A stretch of 64,000 nt of DNA from Nitrospira sp. (GTDB lineage: Bacteria > Nitrospirota > Nitrospiria > Nitrospirales > Nitrospiraceae). This document shows, one piece after another, positions 50,329-60,290 of this stretch. The notes beneath the pieces are model-generated. The model worked only from the letters and a program-made list of their open reading frames with translations. It was not told where the DNA came from and searched no databases. The DNA lies in the NCBI GenBank assembly GCA_030123605.1, contig CP126123.1:3873237-3937236 (forward strand), written 5' to 3'. A program made the translations under genes and the position numbers. The first letter of the stretch is position 1. Every line of letters begins with the position of its first letter.

Positions 50329-51680
50329 AGCCGCTCTCTGCCGTCGATCTGACCTCGCCCAAGTTGCCTCCGCAGAATGTCGAGGCCGAACAGTCGGTCC
50401 TGGGCGCCATTCTCTTGGACAACCAGGCCATGGCCAAGGCCATGGAGATCCTGACGGATGAAGAGTTTTACCGGACCGCGCACCGCAAGATTTACCAGGC
50501 GATGCTGGACCTATCCGACCGAGGTGAGGTGATCGACCAGATCACGTTGACGGAATGTCTGAAGGGACGCTCCGAACTCGACGCGGTCGGGGGATCGGCC
50601 TATCTGGCTGAACTCGTCCAGGTGGTGCCGACCGCCGCAAACATTCGCTATCACAGCAAGATCGTGCGTGATAAAGCGCTGTTGCGCGGACTCATTGAGA
50701 CCTCGACGGAGGTGGTCTCTCGTGGGTACGACGGCACGGCCGCCGTCGATGAATTACTCGATTTTGCCGAACGATCGGTCTTCGGCCTCGCGCAGGGAAA
50801 GCTCGATCGTTCCTTTACGCCGGTGAACCAGATCATCAAGGAAAGCCTGGATGTGGTGGACCGGTTGTCCAAGCGGAAGGAACGTGTGACCGGTGTGCCG
50901 ACCGGATATTACGATCTGGACGATCTCACGGCCGGGCTGCAACCCTCGGATCTGATCGTCATTGCCGGTCGCCCGAGCATGGGCAAGACGAGTCTGGCGC
51001 TCGGCATGGCGCAGCATGCCGCCCTCCAGGCCGGTACTGTCGTCGGGATCTTCAGCCTCGAAATGTCGAAGCCGCAACTTGTGCTCCGCATGTTGAGTTC
51101 CGAGGCCCGCGTCGATTCACACGCGCTCCGGACCGGAAGGCTGCAAAAGGAAGATTGGTGGCGGTTGGCCGAAGCGGCCGGCAAGTTGGAACAAGCACCG
51201 ATCTTCATCGATGACTCAGGAGCCGTGACGGTGCAGCAGATGCGCGGGAAGGCCAGACGACTCAAGGCGGAACGCGGCCTTGATTTGCTCATCGTGGACT
51301 ATTTGCAACTCATGCAGGGAAAGAGCGATGCCGAGTCGCGACAACAGGAAATTTCCGACATTTCGCGTTCCTTGAAAAGCCTGGCGAAAGAACTCAACGT
51401 CCCGGTCATCGCGCTCTCGCAGTTGAGCCGAGCCGTCGAAGCCAGGAAACCACCGATTCCGATGTTGGCCGATTTGCGGGAAAGCGGCGCCATCGAACAG
51501 GATGCCGACGTGGTCATGTTCATCTATCGCGAAGAAGTCTACGAACCGGGCACGGAGCGAAAAGGAATCGCCGATATTTTGGTCAGCAAACATCGCAACG
51601 GTCCGATTGGGAAACGAGAATTGTTCTTTCATGATCGGTTCGCCAAGTTCGAGAGCTTGGAGAGTCGCGAGTCTGTTTGA
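50325..51680 (+). CDS. dnaB: Replicative DNA helicase
   Basis: 451 residues: N-terminal domain LPPQNVEAEQSVLGAILLDN, Walker A IAGRPSMGKTSLALGMA, Walker B LDLLIVDYLQLMQG and VIALSQLSRAVEARKPPIPM, LADLRESGAIEQDADVVMFI. Hexameric fork helicase. The C-terminus has no intein and normal length. Confidence 0.96.
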   Translation: MKPLSAVDLTSPKLPPQNVEAEQSVLGAILLDNQAMAKAMEILTDEEFYRTAHRKIYQAMLDLSDRGEVIDQITLTECLKGRSELDAVGGSAYLAELVQVVPTAANIRYHSKIVRDKALLRGLIETSTEVVSRGYDGTAAVDELLDFAERSVFGLAQGKLDRSFTPVNQIIKESLDVVDRLSKRKERVTGVPTGYYDLDDLTAGLQPSDLIVIAGRPSMGKTSLALGMAQHAALQAGTVVGIFSLEMSKPQLVLRMLSSEARVDSHALRTGRLQKEDWWRLAEAAGKLEQAPIFIDDSGAVTVQQMRGKARRLKAERGLDLLIVDYLQLMQGKSDAESRQQEISDISRSLKSLAKELNVPVIALSQLSRAVEARKPPIPMLADLRESGAIEQDADVVMFIYREEVYEPGTERKGIADILVSKHRNGPIGKRELFFHDRFAKFESLESRESV

Positions 51681-51819
51681 CGCTTCCTTTCGTGGGCCGG
51701 TATAATCCACCACAGTTCAGTCACGTTCTTCTGGCGCTTCCCTGCAAGTCGAGCGGACGATTGTGCAACGATTGGGTGAAGATCTTCAACGACCGTGCGC
51801 CCCGCGAGGGAGCGTCGGG

Positions 51820-53619
51820 GTGAGAGGTGCGGCGGTTTTGTTGGCGGCACTCTCGTGCGTCACTGCGGCCTGTCACAGCGCCCTGCCTGCTCGTTCCACT
51901 CCGCCTGTGAGCCAGACGCTTTCGCCGACGCCTCCCCCTGCCATATCACCATCCTCCGATTCCCGTGCTTCGTATCACTTCATGCTCGGATATCAGGCCG
52001 AGTTGGAGCAGGAGACGGAGCAAGCCATCAAGGAGTATCAGCTCGCGCTTCAGACCGATCCTTCTTCCAATTATCTGAAAGCCCGGTTGGCCGTGCTGCA
52101 TTTCGCGACGGGAGATGTGCCCGCCGCCGTGCGACTTGCCGATGAAGTGGCCGATGCGCCGGATTTGGACGCACAGATGCTCGGTCAAATCGGCGGCATG
52201 TATGCCGCCGCAGGGAAGCCGGATAGGGCGTTACGGTTGTTCAATCGCGCCATCCAGCAGGACCCGCAGCGAAGCGAACATTTCTTTGCCAAGGGATTGT
52301 TGCTTGCCAACCAGAAACAGTACGCCGAAGCGGAAGACACGATTCGGGCCGGGATCAAAGTGAGCCCGGATTCCGCAGTCGGGTATTACTATTTAGGTCG
52401 AATCGGGGTCGAGGCCAGGGATTTTGATCGCGCGACCACGCATTTCGAGCAGGCAGTGACACTGAATCCCGCGTTCGAGCCGGCCTATGTGGCGTTGGGG
52501 TCTGTCTATGAAGCCAAACAAGACCGTGAAAAGGCCATCGGTATCTATCGCCGGTATTTGCAAGGAGTGAATCCCAAGAATCGAGAAATCCGGCATCATC
52601 TTATTCGATTGCAAGTGGCAGCGAAACAGTATGACGAAGCGCTTCAGGAACTGGAGGGAATGCTGGCGGAGGATCCGTCGGACCTTGATGCTCAACTCAG
52701 GATGGGGCTTGTCTATGGAGAGCAAAAAAACTATCCCAAAGCCATTCAACAGTTGAATCAGATCTTGACGGTGCGTCCGGCCGAACTCAAGGTGCGAGAC
52801 TATCTTGGGTACCTGTATGAAGAGACCAAAGACTATGCCAAGGCGATCGACGCCTATCGTCAGAATCTGACGTTAGAGCCCTCCTATTTCGAGGGGCATC
52901 TGCATTTGGGGATCTTGCAGTATCGACTCAAACACTATACCGATGCGATTCACCACCTTCAGGAAGCCAGCCGGTTGAACCCCAAGCAACCGGAAGCCCA
53001 TATCGTTCTCGGACTGTCGCATTTTCAAACGGAGCAATACGAGCCGTCCCTTCAGGCCTTTTTGGAAGGGATTCGTTACAATCCGGACAACGCGGACCTG
53101 CATTTCAACGCTGGGACGGCCTACGACAAATTGAATCGCTTCGAGGACGTGGTGAAGGCGATGGAAACGACGCTCACGTTAGATCCGCACCACGCGGATG
53201 CGTTGAACTACCTGGGCTATAGCTACGCGGAACGTGGTGTGAAAATCGAAGAGGCGATTCGGTTGACGAAGCAGGCCGTCGCACTCCGGCCGACCAACGG
53301 GTATTATGTCGATAGTCTTGCCTGGGCCTTTTTCAAGAAGGGGCTGCTGGCCGAAGCCTTGACTGAAATGAAGCGGGCGGTAGCGTTGGTCGGCGACGAT
53401 CCCGTGATCTATGAGCATCTGGGTGAGATTTATTTGAAACAGCAATCCCTCTCGGAAGCGCGAGAGGCTCTTCTGCATTCGCTCGAACTCGATCCCTCGA
53501 ACGACAAACTGATGCAGCGTTTCCGTGAACTTGGTTTAGGCGACCCCACCAAAGAGGAGCGTATCCTTCAGGCCATTCGCCGTGTCTCCGACCGTAAGAC
53601 GGCCATTTCGACCCAATAA
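51820..53619 (+). CDS. TPR-repeat lipoprotein
   Basis: 599 residues from a GTG at 51820 with GGGAG upstream; this start places the signal peptide (GAAVLLAALSCVTAAC, lipobox TAAC) at the N-terminus. A GTG at 51763 is the alternative. At least ten TPRs follow, for example AYVALGSVYEAKQDREKAIG and AYRQNLTLEPSYFEGHLHLG. Probably an outer-membrane-anchored scaffold; possibly a pilus assembly (PilF/PilW-like or Tgl) protein, since pilin genes follow. Confidence 0.82.
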   Translation: MRGAAVLLAALSCVTAACHSALPARSTPPVSQTLSPTPPPAISPSSDSRASYHFMLGYQAELEQETEQAIKEYQLALQTDPSSNYLKARLAVLHFATGDVPAAVRLADEVADAPDLDAQMLGQIGGMYAAAGKPDRALRLFNRAIQQDPQRSEHFFAKGLLLANQKQYAEAEDTIRAGIKVSPDSAVGYYYLGRIGVEARDFDRATTHFEQAVTLNPAFEPAYVALGSVYEAKQDREKAIGIYRRYLQGVNPKNREIRHHLIRLQVAAKQYDEALQELEGMLAEDPSDLDAQLRMGLVYGEQKNYPKAIQQLNQILTVRPAELKVRDYLGYLYEETKDYAKAIDAYRQNLTLEPSYFEGHLHLGILQYRLKHYTDAIHHLQEASRLNPKQPEAHIVLGLSHFQTEQYEPSLQAFLEGIRYNPDNADLHFNAGTAYDKLNRFEDVVKAMETTLTLDPHHADALNYLGYSYAERGVKIEEAIRLTKQAVALRPTNGYYVDSLAWAFFKKGLLAEALTEMKRAVALVGDDPVIYEHLGEIYLKQQSLSEAREALLHSLELDPSNDKLMQRFRELGLGDPTKEERILQAIRRVSDRKTAISTQ

Positions 53620-53735
53620 TCCCTCACCGGCCGGTCTGTTTTTTCGTTCCCGATGGTTTCCCCTCACAGAGTTCCACGTCCCCTTCCCAGGACCGCTCGC
53701 GTCACGCCTCACAGCTGTTCGTTTCAGCCAAATTT

Positions 53736-53750
53736 TGGCACTTTTCTTTC
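53736..53750 (+). promoter_or_regulatory. Weak sigma-54-like promoter before pilin 1
   Basis: TGGCACTTTTCTTTC: perfect -24 TGGCAC, but TC instead of GC at -12. It lies 199 bp before the pilin ATG in a 329-bp gap that otherwise shows no gene. Confidence 0.35.
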
Positions 53751-53948
53751 CGGATTCAACATTCCTGCTCAAACTCGTTGGGTTCCGACGCAAGGCACCT
53801 GCTGAAAAACACCGTACCGTCAATATGTTAGGTGGTGTGTCATAGGGGGGAGTCCCTTGGCATAAGGTCTGCTTACAGAGGACGTATCTTTATCGGCAAG
53901 GAAACCGAACATGATTTTCCCCGAAACCTGCGGCTCTGCGCGATCGTG

Positions 53949-54470
53949 ATGCTCTCGAAAGACCGAGGGTTCACACTGATCGAATTAATGATCGTGGTTG
54001 CCATCTTGGGCATTGTGGCAGCTATCGCAATGCCGAATTTTCTTCGATACCGGGTACAGGCCACTCAGGCAGAGGCGCGGTCGAATCTGACCGCCATCTT
54101 CGTGGCGGAGACGGCGTTTTTCAGTGAGCGGGAGCGGTTTGGGAATTTCTCAGATATCGGCTTTGTCTTGGCTGGTGGCACGACAAATCGTTACACCTAT
54201 CGAACGGGTGCAGGTGTTGGCGCAGGGCTTGGTCCGAACGGCGGCAATCTCTGTGGGCCTCCGGGCAGTTGCGATACGATCCAGACCCAAGTTCCTATGA
54301 CAGGAGTTGTGGCCTTCACCGGAACGGTCGGGAACGCGACGACATCTGTGACAGGGTTTACCGCAACTGCGGCGGCGAACCTCGACGGTGATGCCACGCA
54401 CGACGGGTGGTATGTCAACGATGCGAAACAAGGATTGAGCGGGGCACAGCCCAACGATGGTTCAAGCTAA
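53949..54470 (+). CDS. Type IV pilin-like protein (pilin 1)
   Basis: 173 residues. Prepilin signature [20 protein letters not shown]: short basic leader, G|F cleavage site and Glu5. The rest has a Cys pair (NLCGPPGSCDT) and a Gly/Thr-rich globular part. It shares with pilin 2 the segments NFLRYRVQATQAEARSNLTA and IFVAETAFFSE, so the two are recent duplicates. No clear SD before the ATG. Cleaved by PilD and assembled in the pilus. Confidence 0.9.
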   Translation: MLSKDRGFTLIELMIVVAILGIVAAIAMPNFLRYRVQATQAEARSNLTAIFVAETAFFSERERFGNFSDIGFVLAGGTTNRYTYRTGAGVGAGLGPNGGNLCGPPGSCDTIQTQVPMTGVVAFTGTVGNATTSVTGFTATAAANLDGDATHDGWYVNDAKQGLSGAQPNDGSS

Positions 54471-54613
54471 GAACGGTGGTCGCGCGTCAAAACTTGGCAG
54501 AAGATGACGGAAAAGGGAACCGATACAGGCGCTGGTTACCGAGATCGCATCCCCAACAGTCATAAGTGGTTGAGAACTTGTACGGACGATAAAGAAATTG
54601 GGAAGGAGGTGTT

Positions 54614-54629
54614 GGGCACAGAATCTGCT
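54614..54629 (+). promoter_or_regulatory. Sigma-54 promoter of pilin 2
   Basis: GGGCACAGAATCTGCT: GG at 54615-54616, ten bases, GC at 54627-54628, near-consensus for -24/-12. The leader would be ~95 nt. Sigma-54 control of pilA is common. Confidence 0.6.
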
Positions 54630-54733
54630 CTATCCTTGATCTGCTAGGCTTGAACAGGTTGTTTTGTGGAACGAGCCATGAATGAACGTCAGTGTCGAGT
54701 GAAGGAACAACAATAGGAAAGGGAGGAACATCC

Positions 54734-55252
54734 ATGTTGAAGCAAGTCAAAGGGCAAAAGGGTTTTACCTTGATCGAGTTGATGATCGTGGTGGCGATCA
54801 TCGGTATCTTGGCGGCCATCGCCATTCCCAACTTCTTGCGCTACCAGGCGAAGTCGCGGCAGTCTGAGGCCAAGACCAACCTGGGCGCGATCTTCGTGGC
54901 GGAGACGGCCTATCTCAGCGAAAACTCGCGTTATGGAAGTTTCTCTGAGATCGGATATGCGCTCGCCGGCACGACGAATCGCTATACCTATCGCAGCCCG
55001 GCCATTGGTGGTAACGCCGCCTCGACCGGTGCTGTGACCGATCAAATTCCCTGCGGTGCTCCGGTAGGCTGCACGGTGTCTTCTGATGCAGCTCCGGCAG
55101 TGCCCTCCAATGCGAGCACGACGGCTGGCGCGGTAGGCTTCACGGCTTCGGCAGTGGCCAGTATCGACAATGACCCGACGATCGACGGGTGGTCGGTCAA
55201 TGATATCAAGGGTGGTTTGACACAGGCGGTTCCTGACGACGTGATCAGCTAA
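54734..55252 (+). CDS. pilA: Major type IV pilin (pilin 2)
   Basis: 172 residues: [20 protein letters not shown] with G|F cleavage and Glu5, then [20 protein letters not shown] and [21 protein letters not shown] Cys pair ([11 protein letters not shown]) forms a small loop. Strong SD (GGGAGG) and strong terminator suggest high expression, so this is probably the main pilin. Confidence 0.93.
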   Translation: MLKQVKGQKGFTLIELMIVVAIIGILAAIAIPNFLRYQAKSRQSEAKTNLGAIFVAETAYLSENSRYGSFSEIGYALAGTTNRYTYRSPAIGGNAASTGAVTDQIPCGAPVGCTVSSDAAPAVPSNASTTAGAVGFTASAVASIDNDPTIDGWSVNDIKGGLTQAVPDDVIS

Positions 55253-55277
55253 CGATCACTCGAAGGAGTGCTCAACG

Positions 55278-55310
55278 ACGGGGGAGGAACAGCGTTCCTC
55301 CCCCGTTTGC
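55278..55310 (+). terminator. Terminator after pilA
   Basis: ACGGGGGAGGAAC and GTTCCTCCCCCGT form a perfect 13-bp stem with loop AGC, followed by a short TTGCATTT. Confidence 0.75.
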
Positions 55311-55443
55311 ATTTCGCCCGACTCACCGGTGTGTTTCGCCCTCGTTTCACCGCATCTTCTATCAGTCTGCTATCCGGTGTCCCGCCACGGTATTCAATTT
55401 CACTTTGCCAAATCGAGGTCCTCTGATACAGCAGGAGAAAGCG

Positions 55444-57468
55444 ATGGGTAGGCCTCCTCGACACATATCCATGAATATCCTGTCTTCCATTCCGCTGATC
55501 CTGACCAGCGCGCTGGTGATCTTCTCGCCGCTCCAGGAAGGAGGCACCACGCATGTCGGGCAGATGATCATCCGCCTCGTGATTCTCGCATGGGCTGGAG
55601 GCGCGATGGCGCTGAGCATTCAGAACGGAAGTCTGACGGTGCCCGTGCTGTCGGTCAGGTATGTTGTGGTGGCGTTTCTTGGTTTTGCGCTGGTCGCGAC
55701 GCTGTTCTCGCCCTATGTTCATCCCAGCCGGCAGTGGCTGCTCACGATCATCGGCTATGCGACGTTTTTCTATTTGCTTGTCTCTTTCGTAGACCGATGG
55801 GAGCATGTGTACACGCTGACGCTGATGATCGTGCTGATGGGAGTCGGCGAAGCGGCCTTGGCTATTTTTCAAGGCTTCGCCTGGAATGTCGTGAGACCCA
55901 GTGGCACCTTCTTTAACCCCAACTTTCTTGCCGGGTATCTCACCGTGAGTTGGGCGATCCTCCTGAGCGGCGCAGTCTATGGATATCGAAGAGCGGCGGC
56001 CCCTTCCTGGATGTCTTTGGCGCCCGCGCTGTGGTGGCTCGGCATCGCTATTTCATTGTGCAGCCTGTTCCTCGCAGTGCTGCTGACCCAATCGCGCGGC
56101 GGCATGATCGTGTTGCTGGTGGCGACGGTGTTTATCCTGACCGTGCGATACGGCTGGAAGTTGGCCGGTAGCTGTCTGGTTATCTTGGTGTTGGCCGGCC
56201 TGCTGTTTCCTACGCCGTTACGGGAGCGGGTGTGGACCGAACATCAGCAGAATCCCGTTTCGTATGCTCGCTGGCAGATGTGGCAGGGTGCGATGCGGCA
56301 AATGGTGGATTATCCCCTGGGAATAGGACTGGGGCTCTATCAATACACCTATCCTCTCTACGCGTTTCCGGTAGACGGTGAGATTGCCCGCTACGGAAAG
56401 GTTGCGCAGACGCCTCATAACGACTACCTGCAAATGGGGGTCGAGATGGGGATCGGCGCGATGGTGGTGTTTGCCGCCGGTGTGTTGATGCTTGGTCGAG
56501 AACTTATGCAGGTGCTCCAGGCGCGACTGTCCCGTCGGCAACGAAGCCTCATCCTCGGCATTGGAGGCGGGGGGATTGCGCTCCTCGCTCATGCCGCGCT
56601 GGATTCCAGTTTGCGCGAGTCGGCACTGGCAATCCTACTGGTGCTTTGTGCCGGGCTGATTGTGTCGGTCGGACGACTCACGAACCGAGGCACGGCTGTC
56701 GTGCATGTCATTCCGATCCGCTCGCGGTTGGCGTGGGGAACCGGTGCGGCATGTTTGGTACTAGTGGCTGGTGTGGAAGTGACTCGACTGGGTGTGGCCT
56801 GGATGAAGTTTGATGCCGCGTCTCGTCGAGCCATGGCAGGGGACACCGATGCGGGGATCGAAGGATTGAAGGCGGCTGTCGCATTGGATCCAGGTAAGGC
56901 GCTGTACCATCACGGTCTCGGGTCGGTCTATGCGAGGGCGTTCGAAACATCTCGTGAAGAGGACGCGTTTCGACTCGCGCAGGCAGAGTTCAAGACCGCG
57001 ATCGAACTGAATCCGCTGGACAGTCGACTGTTGGCACTTTTGGCACAACTGTATGTCTCGGCGGCCCAGTCGTCATCAGGCACCACCGACTTCCTTGAAC
57101 AACGGAAGGATTGGTTGCAGGCTGCGCTGCGTGTGTACGAGCGCGCCGTCCAGCTCGCGCCCTATTCCGCACCCTACCGCTATGAACAGGCCCGGCTCCA
57201 TTGGATGCTTGGGGAGCGTGCGGAGGCCGAGCAACTGGCAAAGGAAGCGGAGCAGTTGGAGCCGAATTTCCTCCCGGCCCGCGCGCTCCTGGCTCGTTTG
57301 TGGATGGATCAGGGACATGCCGACGAGGCCAAGCATGAGTTGCAGGAGATTCAATCGCGCCAAAAACGATACAAACAATGGAACAAAAGCAGTCTCGACC
57401 AGGCCTTCCTGAACGTGGATGTCGCTCCGTTGCGCGCTGCGGTGCATGAAAGGGATGTGGCCGGATGA
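55444..57468 (+). CDS. O-antigen ligase/polymerase-like (Wzy_C) membrane protein with C-terminal TPRs
   Basis: 674 residues. About ten TM helices; the Wzy_C region has PSGTFFNPNFLAGYLTVSWA, LTQSRGGMIVLL and KVAQTPHNDYLQMGVEMGIG with its conserved His. After the last helix, TPR units follow (AVALDPGKALYHHGLGSVYA). Directly downstream of pilins, such proteins often glycosylate pilin (TfpO/PglL class), but chain ligation of O-antigen is also possible. CAGGAG precedes the ATG at 55444. Confidence 0.85.
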   Translation: MGRPPRHISMNILSSIPLILTSALVIFSPLQEGGTTHVGQMIIRLVILAWAGGAMALSIQNGSLTVPVLSVRYVVVAFLGFALVATLFSPYVHPSRQWLLTIIGYATFFYLLVSFVDRWEHVYTLTLMIVLMGVGEAALAIFQGFAWNVVRPSGTFFNPNFLAGYLTVSWAILLSGAVYGYRRAAAPSWMSLAPALWWLGIAISLCSLFLAVLLTQSRGGMIVLLVATVFILTVRYGWKLAGSCLVILVLAGLLFPTPLRERVWTEHQQNPVSYARWQMWQGAMRQMVDYPLGIGLGLYQYTYPLYAFPVDGEIARYGKVAQTPHNDYLQMGVEMGIGAMVVFAAGVLMLGRELMQVLQARLSRRQRSLILGIGGGGIALLAHAALDSSLRESALAILLVLCAGLIVSVGRLTNRGTAVVHVIPIRSRLAWGTGAACLVLVAGVEVTRLGVAWMKFDAASRRAMAGDTDAGIEGLKAAVALDPGKALYHHGLGSVYARAFETSREEDAFRLAQAEFKTAIELNPLDSRLLALLAQLYVSAAQSSSGTTDFLEQRKDWLQAALRVYERAVQLAPYSAPYRYEQARLHWMLGERAEAEQLAKEAEQLEPNFLPARALLARLWMDQGHADEAKHELQEIQSRQKRYKQWNKSSLDQAFLNVDVAPLRAAVHERDVAG

Positions 57469-58418
57469 AACCCACAACATCGAGCTCTGCCGGGACGCGG
57501 ATCACCGCTCAATTGCTGTGCGGGGTGGTGTTGCTGACCGGTGCCTCGGGACTGCTGCACATCCTTGATCGTGACCGAAATGCGATCGCGCGGGCCGAGC
57601 AACTCGCCTATCTCCCGAAGGGGGAGTATTTGAAACTGGCGGTGCTTGGCTACCGGCAGGTCGTCGCTGACATGATTTGGCTCCAGGCGGTGCAGCACAT
57701 CGGTGCGAAGCGGGATACGCAGCTGGGATATACGTGGACGTACCATGCCGTGGACGTCCTGACCGACTTGGATCCGACGTTCGTTCCGCCTTACCAGGCC
57801 ACCGGGCTGTTTCTGGGCGTCTTGGTCGGCCGGCATGAAGAAGGCGTGGCGATTTTAAATAAGGGCATTCGGCACAATCCGTCGAGCTGGCAACTGCCGT
57901 TTCTAGCCGGCTACATTTCGTACTACGAACGCTGTGATCCGGCGGCGGGAGGAGAATTTTTCCGCATGGCGGCGCAGGTGCCCGGTGCTCCGACTTATCT
58001 CCCACGGTTGGCCGCTCGTATGACAGTTGAGAGCGGGGACCCTACCGCGGCGCTCGAGTTTCTCGACCGGTTCTCTCACACCGTGACCGATGAACGGATT
58101 CGCGAGGCCCTTGCCGACAAGATGAAAGAAATTGTTCAGGAGAAGGATCTACGGTTCCTGGAGGAGGCTGTCCACCGTTACCGAGCCAAGTATGGGCAGG
58201 CTCCGGCAAAGCTTGAAGATCTGATGCTGCATGGAATCATTCAGCAATTGCCAGCGGATCCGTTGGGTGGGGCGTATGAAGTCGACGCTTTGAGCGGAGT
58301 CGTTCGTGCGACCTCAAAGCGCGAACGGCTGCGCATTCATGAAAAGGTGGCCTGTCAGGCAAAAGCCGGCGAGGTGAGGCCCCAGGCGGGGGCTAACACA
58401 CCGCCGTCTTCGGGATGA
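57465..58418 (+). CDS. TPR-like protein with N-terminal TM helix
   Basis: 317 residues. One TM helix near the start, then ADMIWLQAVQHIGAKRDTQL, VDVLTDLDPTFVPPYQATGL and similar helical pairs. It overlaps the ligase gene by 4 bp and precedes the ABC pair by 15 bp. The pilin-TPR-ABC ATPase-ABC permease order recalls pilA-pilG-pilH-pilI of Myxococcus; PilG identity is inference. Confidence 0.75.
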   Translation: MKPTTSSSAGTRITAQLLCGVVLLTGASGLLHILDRDRNAIARAEQLAYLPKGEYLKLAVLGYRQVVADMIWLQAVQHIGAKRDTQLGYTWTYHAVDVLTDLDPTFVPPYQATGLFLGVLVGRHEEGVAILNKGIRHNPSSWQLPFLAGYISYYERCDPAAGGEFFRMAAQVPGAPTYLPRLAARMTVESGDPTAALEFLDRFSHTVTDERIREALADKMKEIVQEKDLRFLEEAVHRYRAKYGQAPAKLEDLMLHGIIQQLPADPLGGAYEVDALSGVVRATSKRERLRIHEKVACQAKAGEVRPQAGANTPPSSG

Positions 58419-58433
58419 AGATGGAGGCGTGTT

Positions 58434-59405
58434 GTGGACGATATTGTCACCGAAGAACTGAGTAAATCCTACCCGTCTGGTTGGCCAGGCCGGCCGCCCT
58501 TTGTTGCTTTGGATGGACTGTCACTGACGGTTCGGCGGGGAGAAATATTCGGGTTTCTGGGCCCGAACGGTGCCGGGAAAACCACCACCCTCAAAATTCT
58601 GCTCGGACTCGTTCGTGCGACCAGTGGACGCGCGCTGTTGTTGGGAGCGCCTGCGGGCGATGTGGCGACTCGACGCCGGATCGGCTTTTTGCCGGAGTCG
58701 CCCTATTTCTATGATTATTTGACGGCAGAAGAGTTTCTGGGATTTTACGGGCAATTGGCCGGCTTGAGCCGTGCCGTCATCGCACAGCGGGTGGACGACC
58801 TCTTGCAGCTTGTCGGGTTGGTCGAGGCGCGCGCCAGACAATTGAGGAAATTTTCCAAAGGGATGCTGCAACGCATCGGCCTCGCACAGGCGCTCATCCA
58901 CGATCCGGAACTCGTCATTCTCGACGAGCCGATGACTGGCTTAGACCCGGTCGGCAGAAAGCAGGTCCGTGACCTGATTCTGAGCCTGCGCGATCAGGGG
59001 AAGACGGTCTTTTTCAGCACACACATTCTGCATGACGTGGAGATGATCTGTGACCGTGTCGGCATTGTGATGAAAGGACGGCTTGTGGCCAGCGGCCGTG
59101 TCGATGAACTGGTCCGGCAGGATCATACCCGGTCCGTCGAGGTGGTCTGCCAACAGCTCAAAGTCGAGGGGAATGCCTTCATTCACTCGCTGGCCACCCG
59201 GGTGTTGCAGCAAGGGCAACAGTGCCTGATCGTGTTGCCGAGCCCAGACGCAGTCGATGCGCTTGTCGGGGAGATTCGTCGGCAGGGAGGGCGATTGCTG
59301 TCGGTGACTCCTCATAAAGCATCGCTGGAGGATCTGTTTTTCCAGGAGGCCACGCAACAGGCCTCGCGGCCGTTGCCGCATATGAGCAGTGGGAGGGCGT
59401 CTTGA
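58434..59405 (+). CDS. ABC transporter ATP-binding protein (PilH/CcmA-like)
   Basis: 323 residues, GTG start with GGAGG upstream. Walker A GFLGPNGAGKTTTLKILLGL, signature KFSKGMLQRIGLAQALIHDP, Walker B LVILDEPMTGLDP, H-loop STHILHD. C-terminal extension of ~90 residues as in ABC-2 type drug/lipid transporters. Couples with the next gene. Confidence 0.9.
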   Translation: MDDIVTEELSKSYPSGWPGRPPFVALDGLSLTVRRGEIFGFLGPNGAGKTTTLKILLGLVRATSGRALLLGAPAGDVATRRRIGFLPESPYFYDYLTAEEFLGFYGQLAGLSRAVIAQRVDDLLQLVGLVEARARQLRKFSKGMLQRIGLAQALIHDPELVILDEPMTGLDPVGRKQVRDLILSLRDQGKTVFFSTHILHDVEMICDRVGIVMKGRLVASGRVDELVRQDHTRSVEVVCQQLKVEGNAFIHSLATRVLQQGQQCLIVLPSPDAVDALVGEIRRQGGRLLSVTPHKASLEDLFFQEATQQASRPLPHMSSGRAS

Positions 59406-60169
59406 TGGGTGCGATCGGCGTCATTGCCGTGAATGCATTTCGTGAAAGCTTGCGCGATAAGATCCTCTACAACCTGGTGTTCTTCGCGGGCCTGCTCATC
59501 GGACTGTCCGTGTTGCTCGCGGATCTATCAATCACAGAACACCACAAGGTGATTGCCGATATGGGCCTGGCGGCCATCAACCTGATCGGGGTCATCATCG
59601 CCATCTTCATCGGCATCAGTCTGGTCAATAAAGAAATCGAGCGGCGTACGATCTATACGATCATGGCGAGGCCGATCAGTCGGGCCTCGTTCATCATGGG
59701 CAAGTACCTTGGCCTGGCGCTGACCTTGTTCGTGAACATGGCCATCATGTTGGCCGTGTTTCTGCTGACCCTGTGGCTCTACCATGTGCCGATTCAGCCC
59801 TCCATGTTTCAGGCGGTCCTACTGATCTTTGTGGAGATTCTGGTGGTGACGGCCATTGCACTCTTTTTTTCAACGTTCACGTCGACGACGCTGAGCGCCA
59901 TCTCCACGCTGGGCCTCTATGTGATCGGCCATCTGACGGCTGACTTGCGGACGGTGGTGGCCAACAGCGACAGCGGACCGATCAAGTCCCTCGTAGACCT
60001 ACTGTATTATCTCTGCCCCAATCTCGAGATGTTGAACATCAAGGGGCAGGCCGCGGTGGGAATTGTCGCTGCACCGGAATATGTGATGATGGCGTCGCTC
60101 TATGGAGTGATATACGCCGGAGTATTGCTGACCGGTGCCTGCCTAGTGTTTCAGCAGCGTGATTTCTGA
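59405..60169 (+). CDS. ABC-2 type transporter permease
   Basis: 254 residues, six predicted TM helices: VNAFRESLRDKILYNLVFFA at the start is typical of this family, then RTIYTIMARPISRASFIMGK. The ATG overlaps the ATPase stop (TGATG). Substrate unknown; in the Myxococcus-like order it would be PilI. Confidence 0.88.
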   Translation: MGAIGVIAVNAFRESLRDKILYNLVFFAGLLIGLSVLLADLSITEHHKVIADMGLAAINLIGVIIAIFIGISLVNKEIERRTIYTIMARPISRASFIMGKYLGLALTLFVNMAIMLAVFLLTLWLYHVPIQPSMFQAVLLIFVEILVVTAIALFFSTFTSTTLSAISTLGLYVIGHLTADLRTVVANSDSGPIKSLVDLLYYLCPNLEMLNIKGQAAVGIVAAPEYVMMASLYGVIYAGVLLTGACLVFQQRDF

Positions 60170-60290
60170 GCGCCGGTCATACTCGTCTCCCCGTGATGGG
60201 GATGAAGCGACACTTGCCGCGTGTTCTTGCATCGCGCGTGTCGGATTCCCGTGAACGCCGTACCCGGCGTTCTTAGCTAAGGGCTAGCCC

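Noticed and set aside
53593-53610. CGTAAG and CGAC near the end of the TPR lipoprotein gene
   Set aside because: Spacer is only 10 bases.
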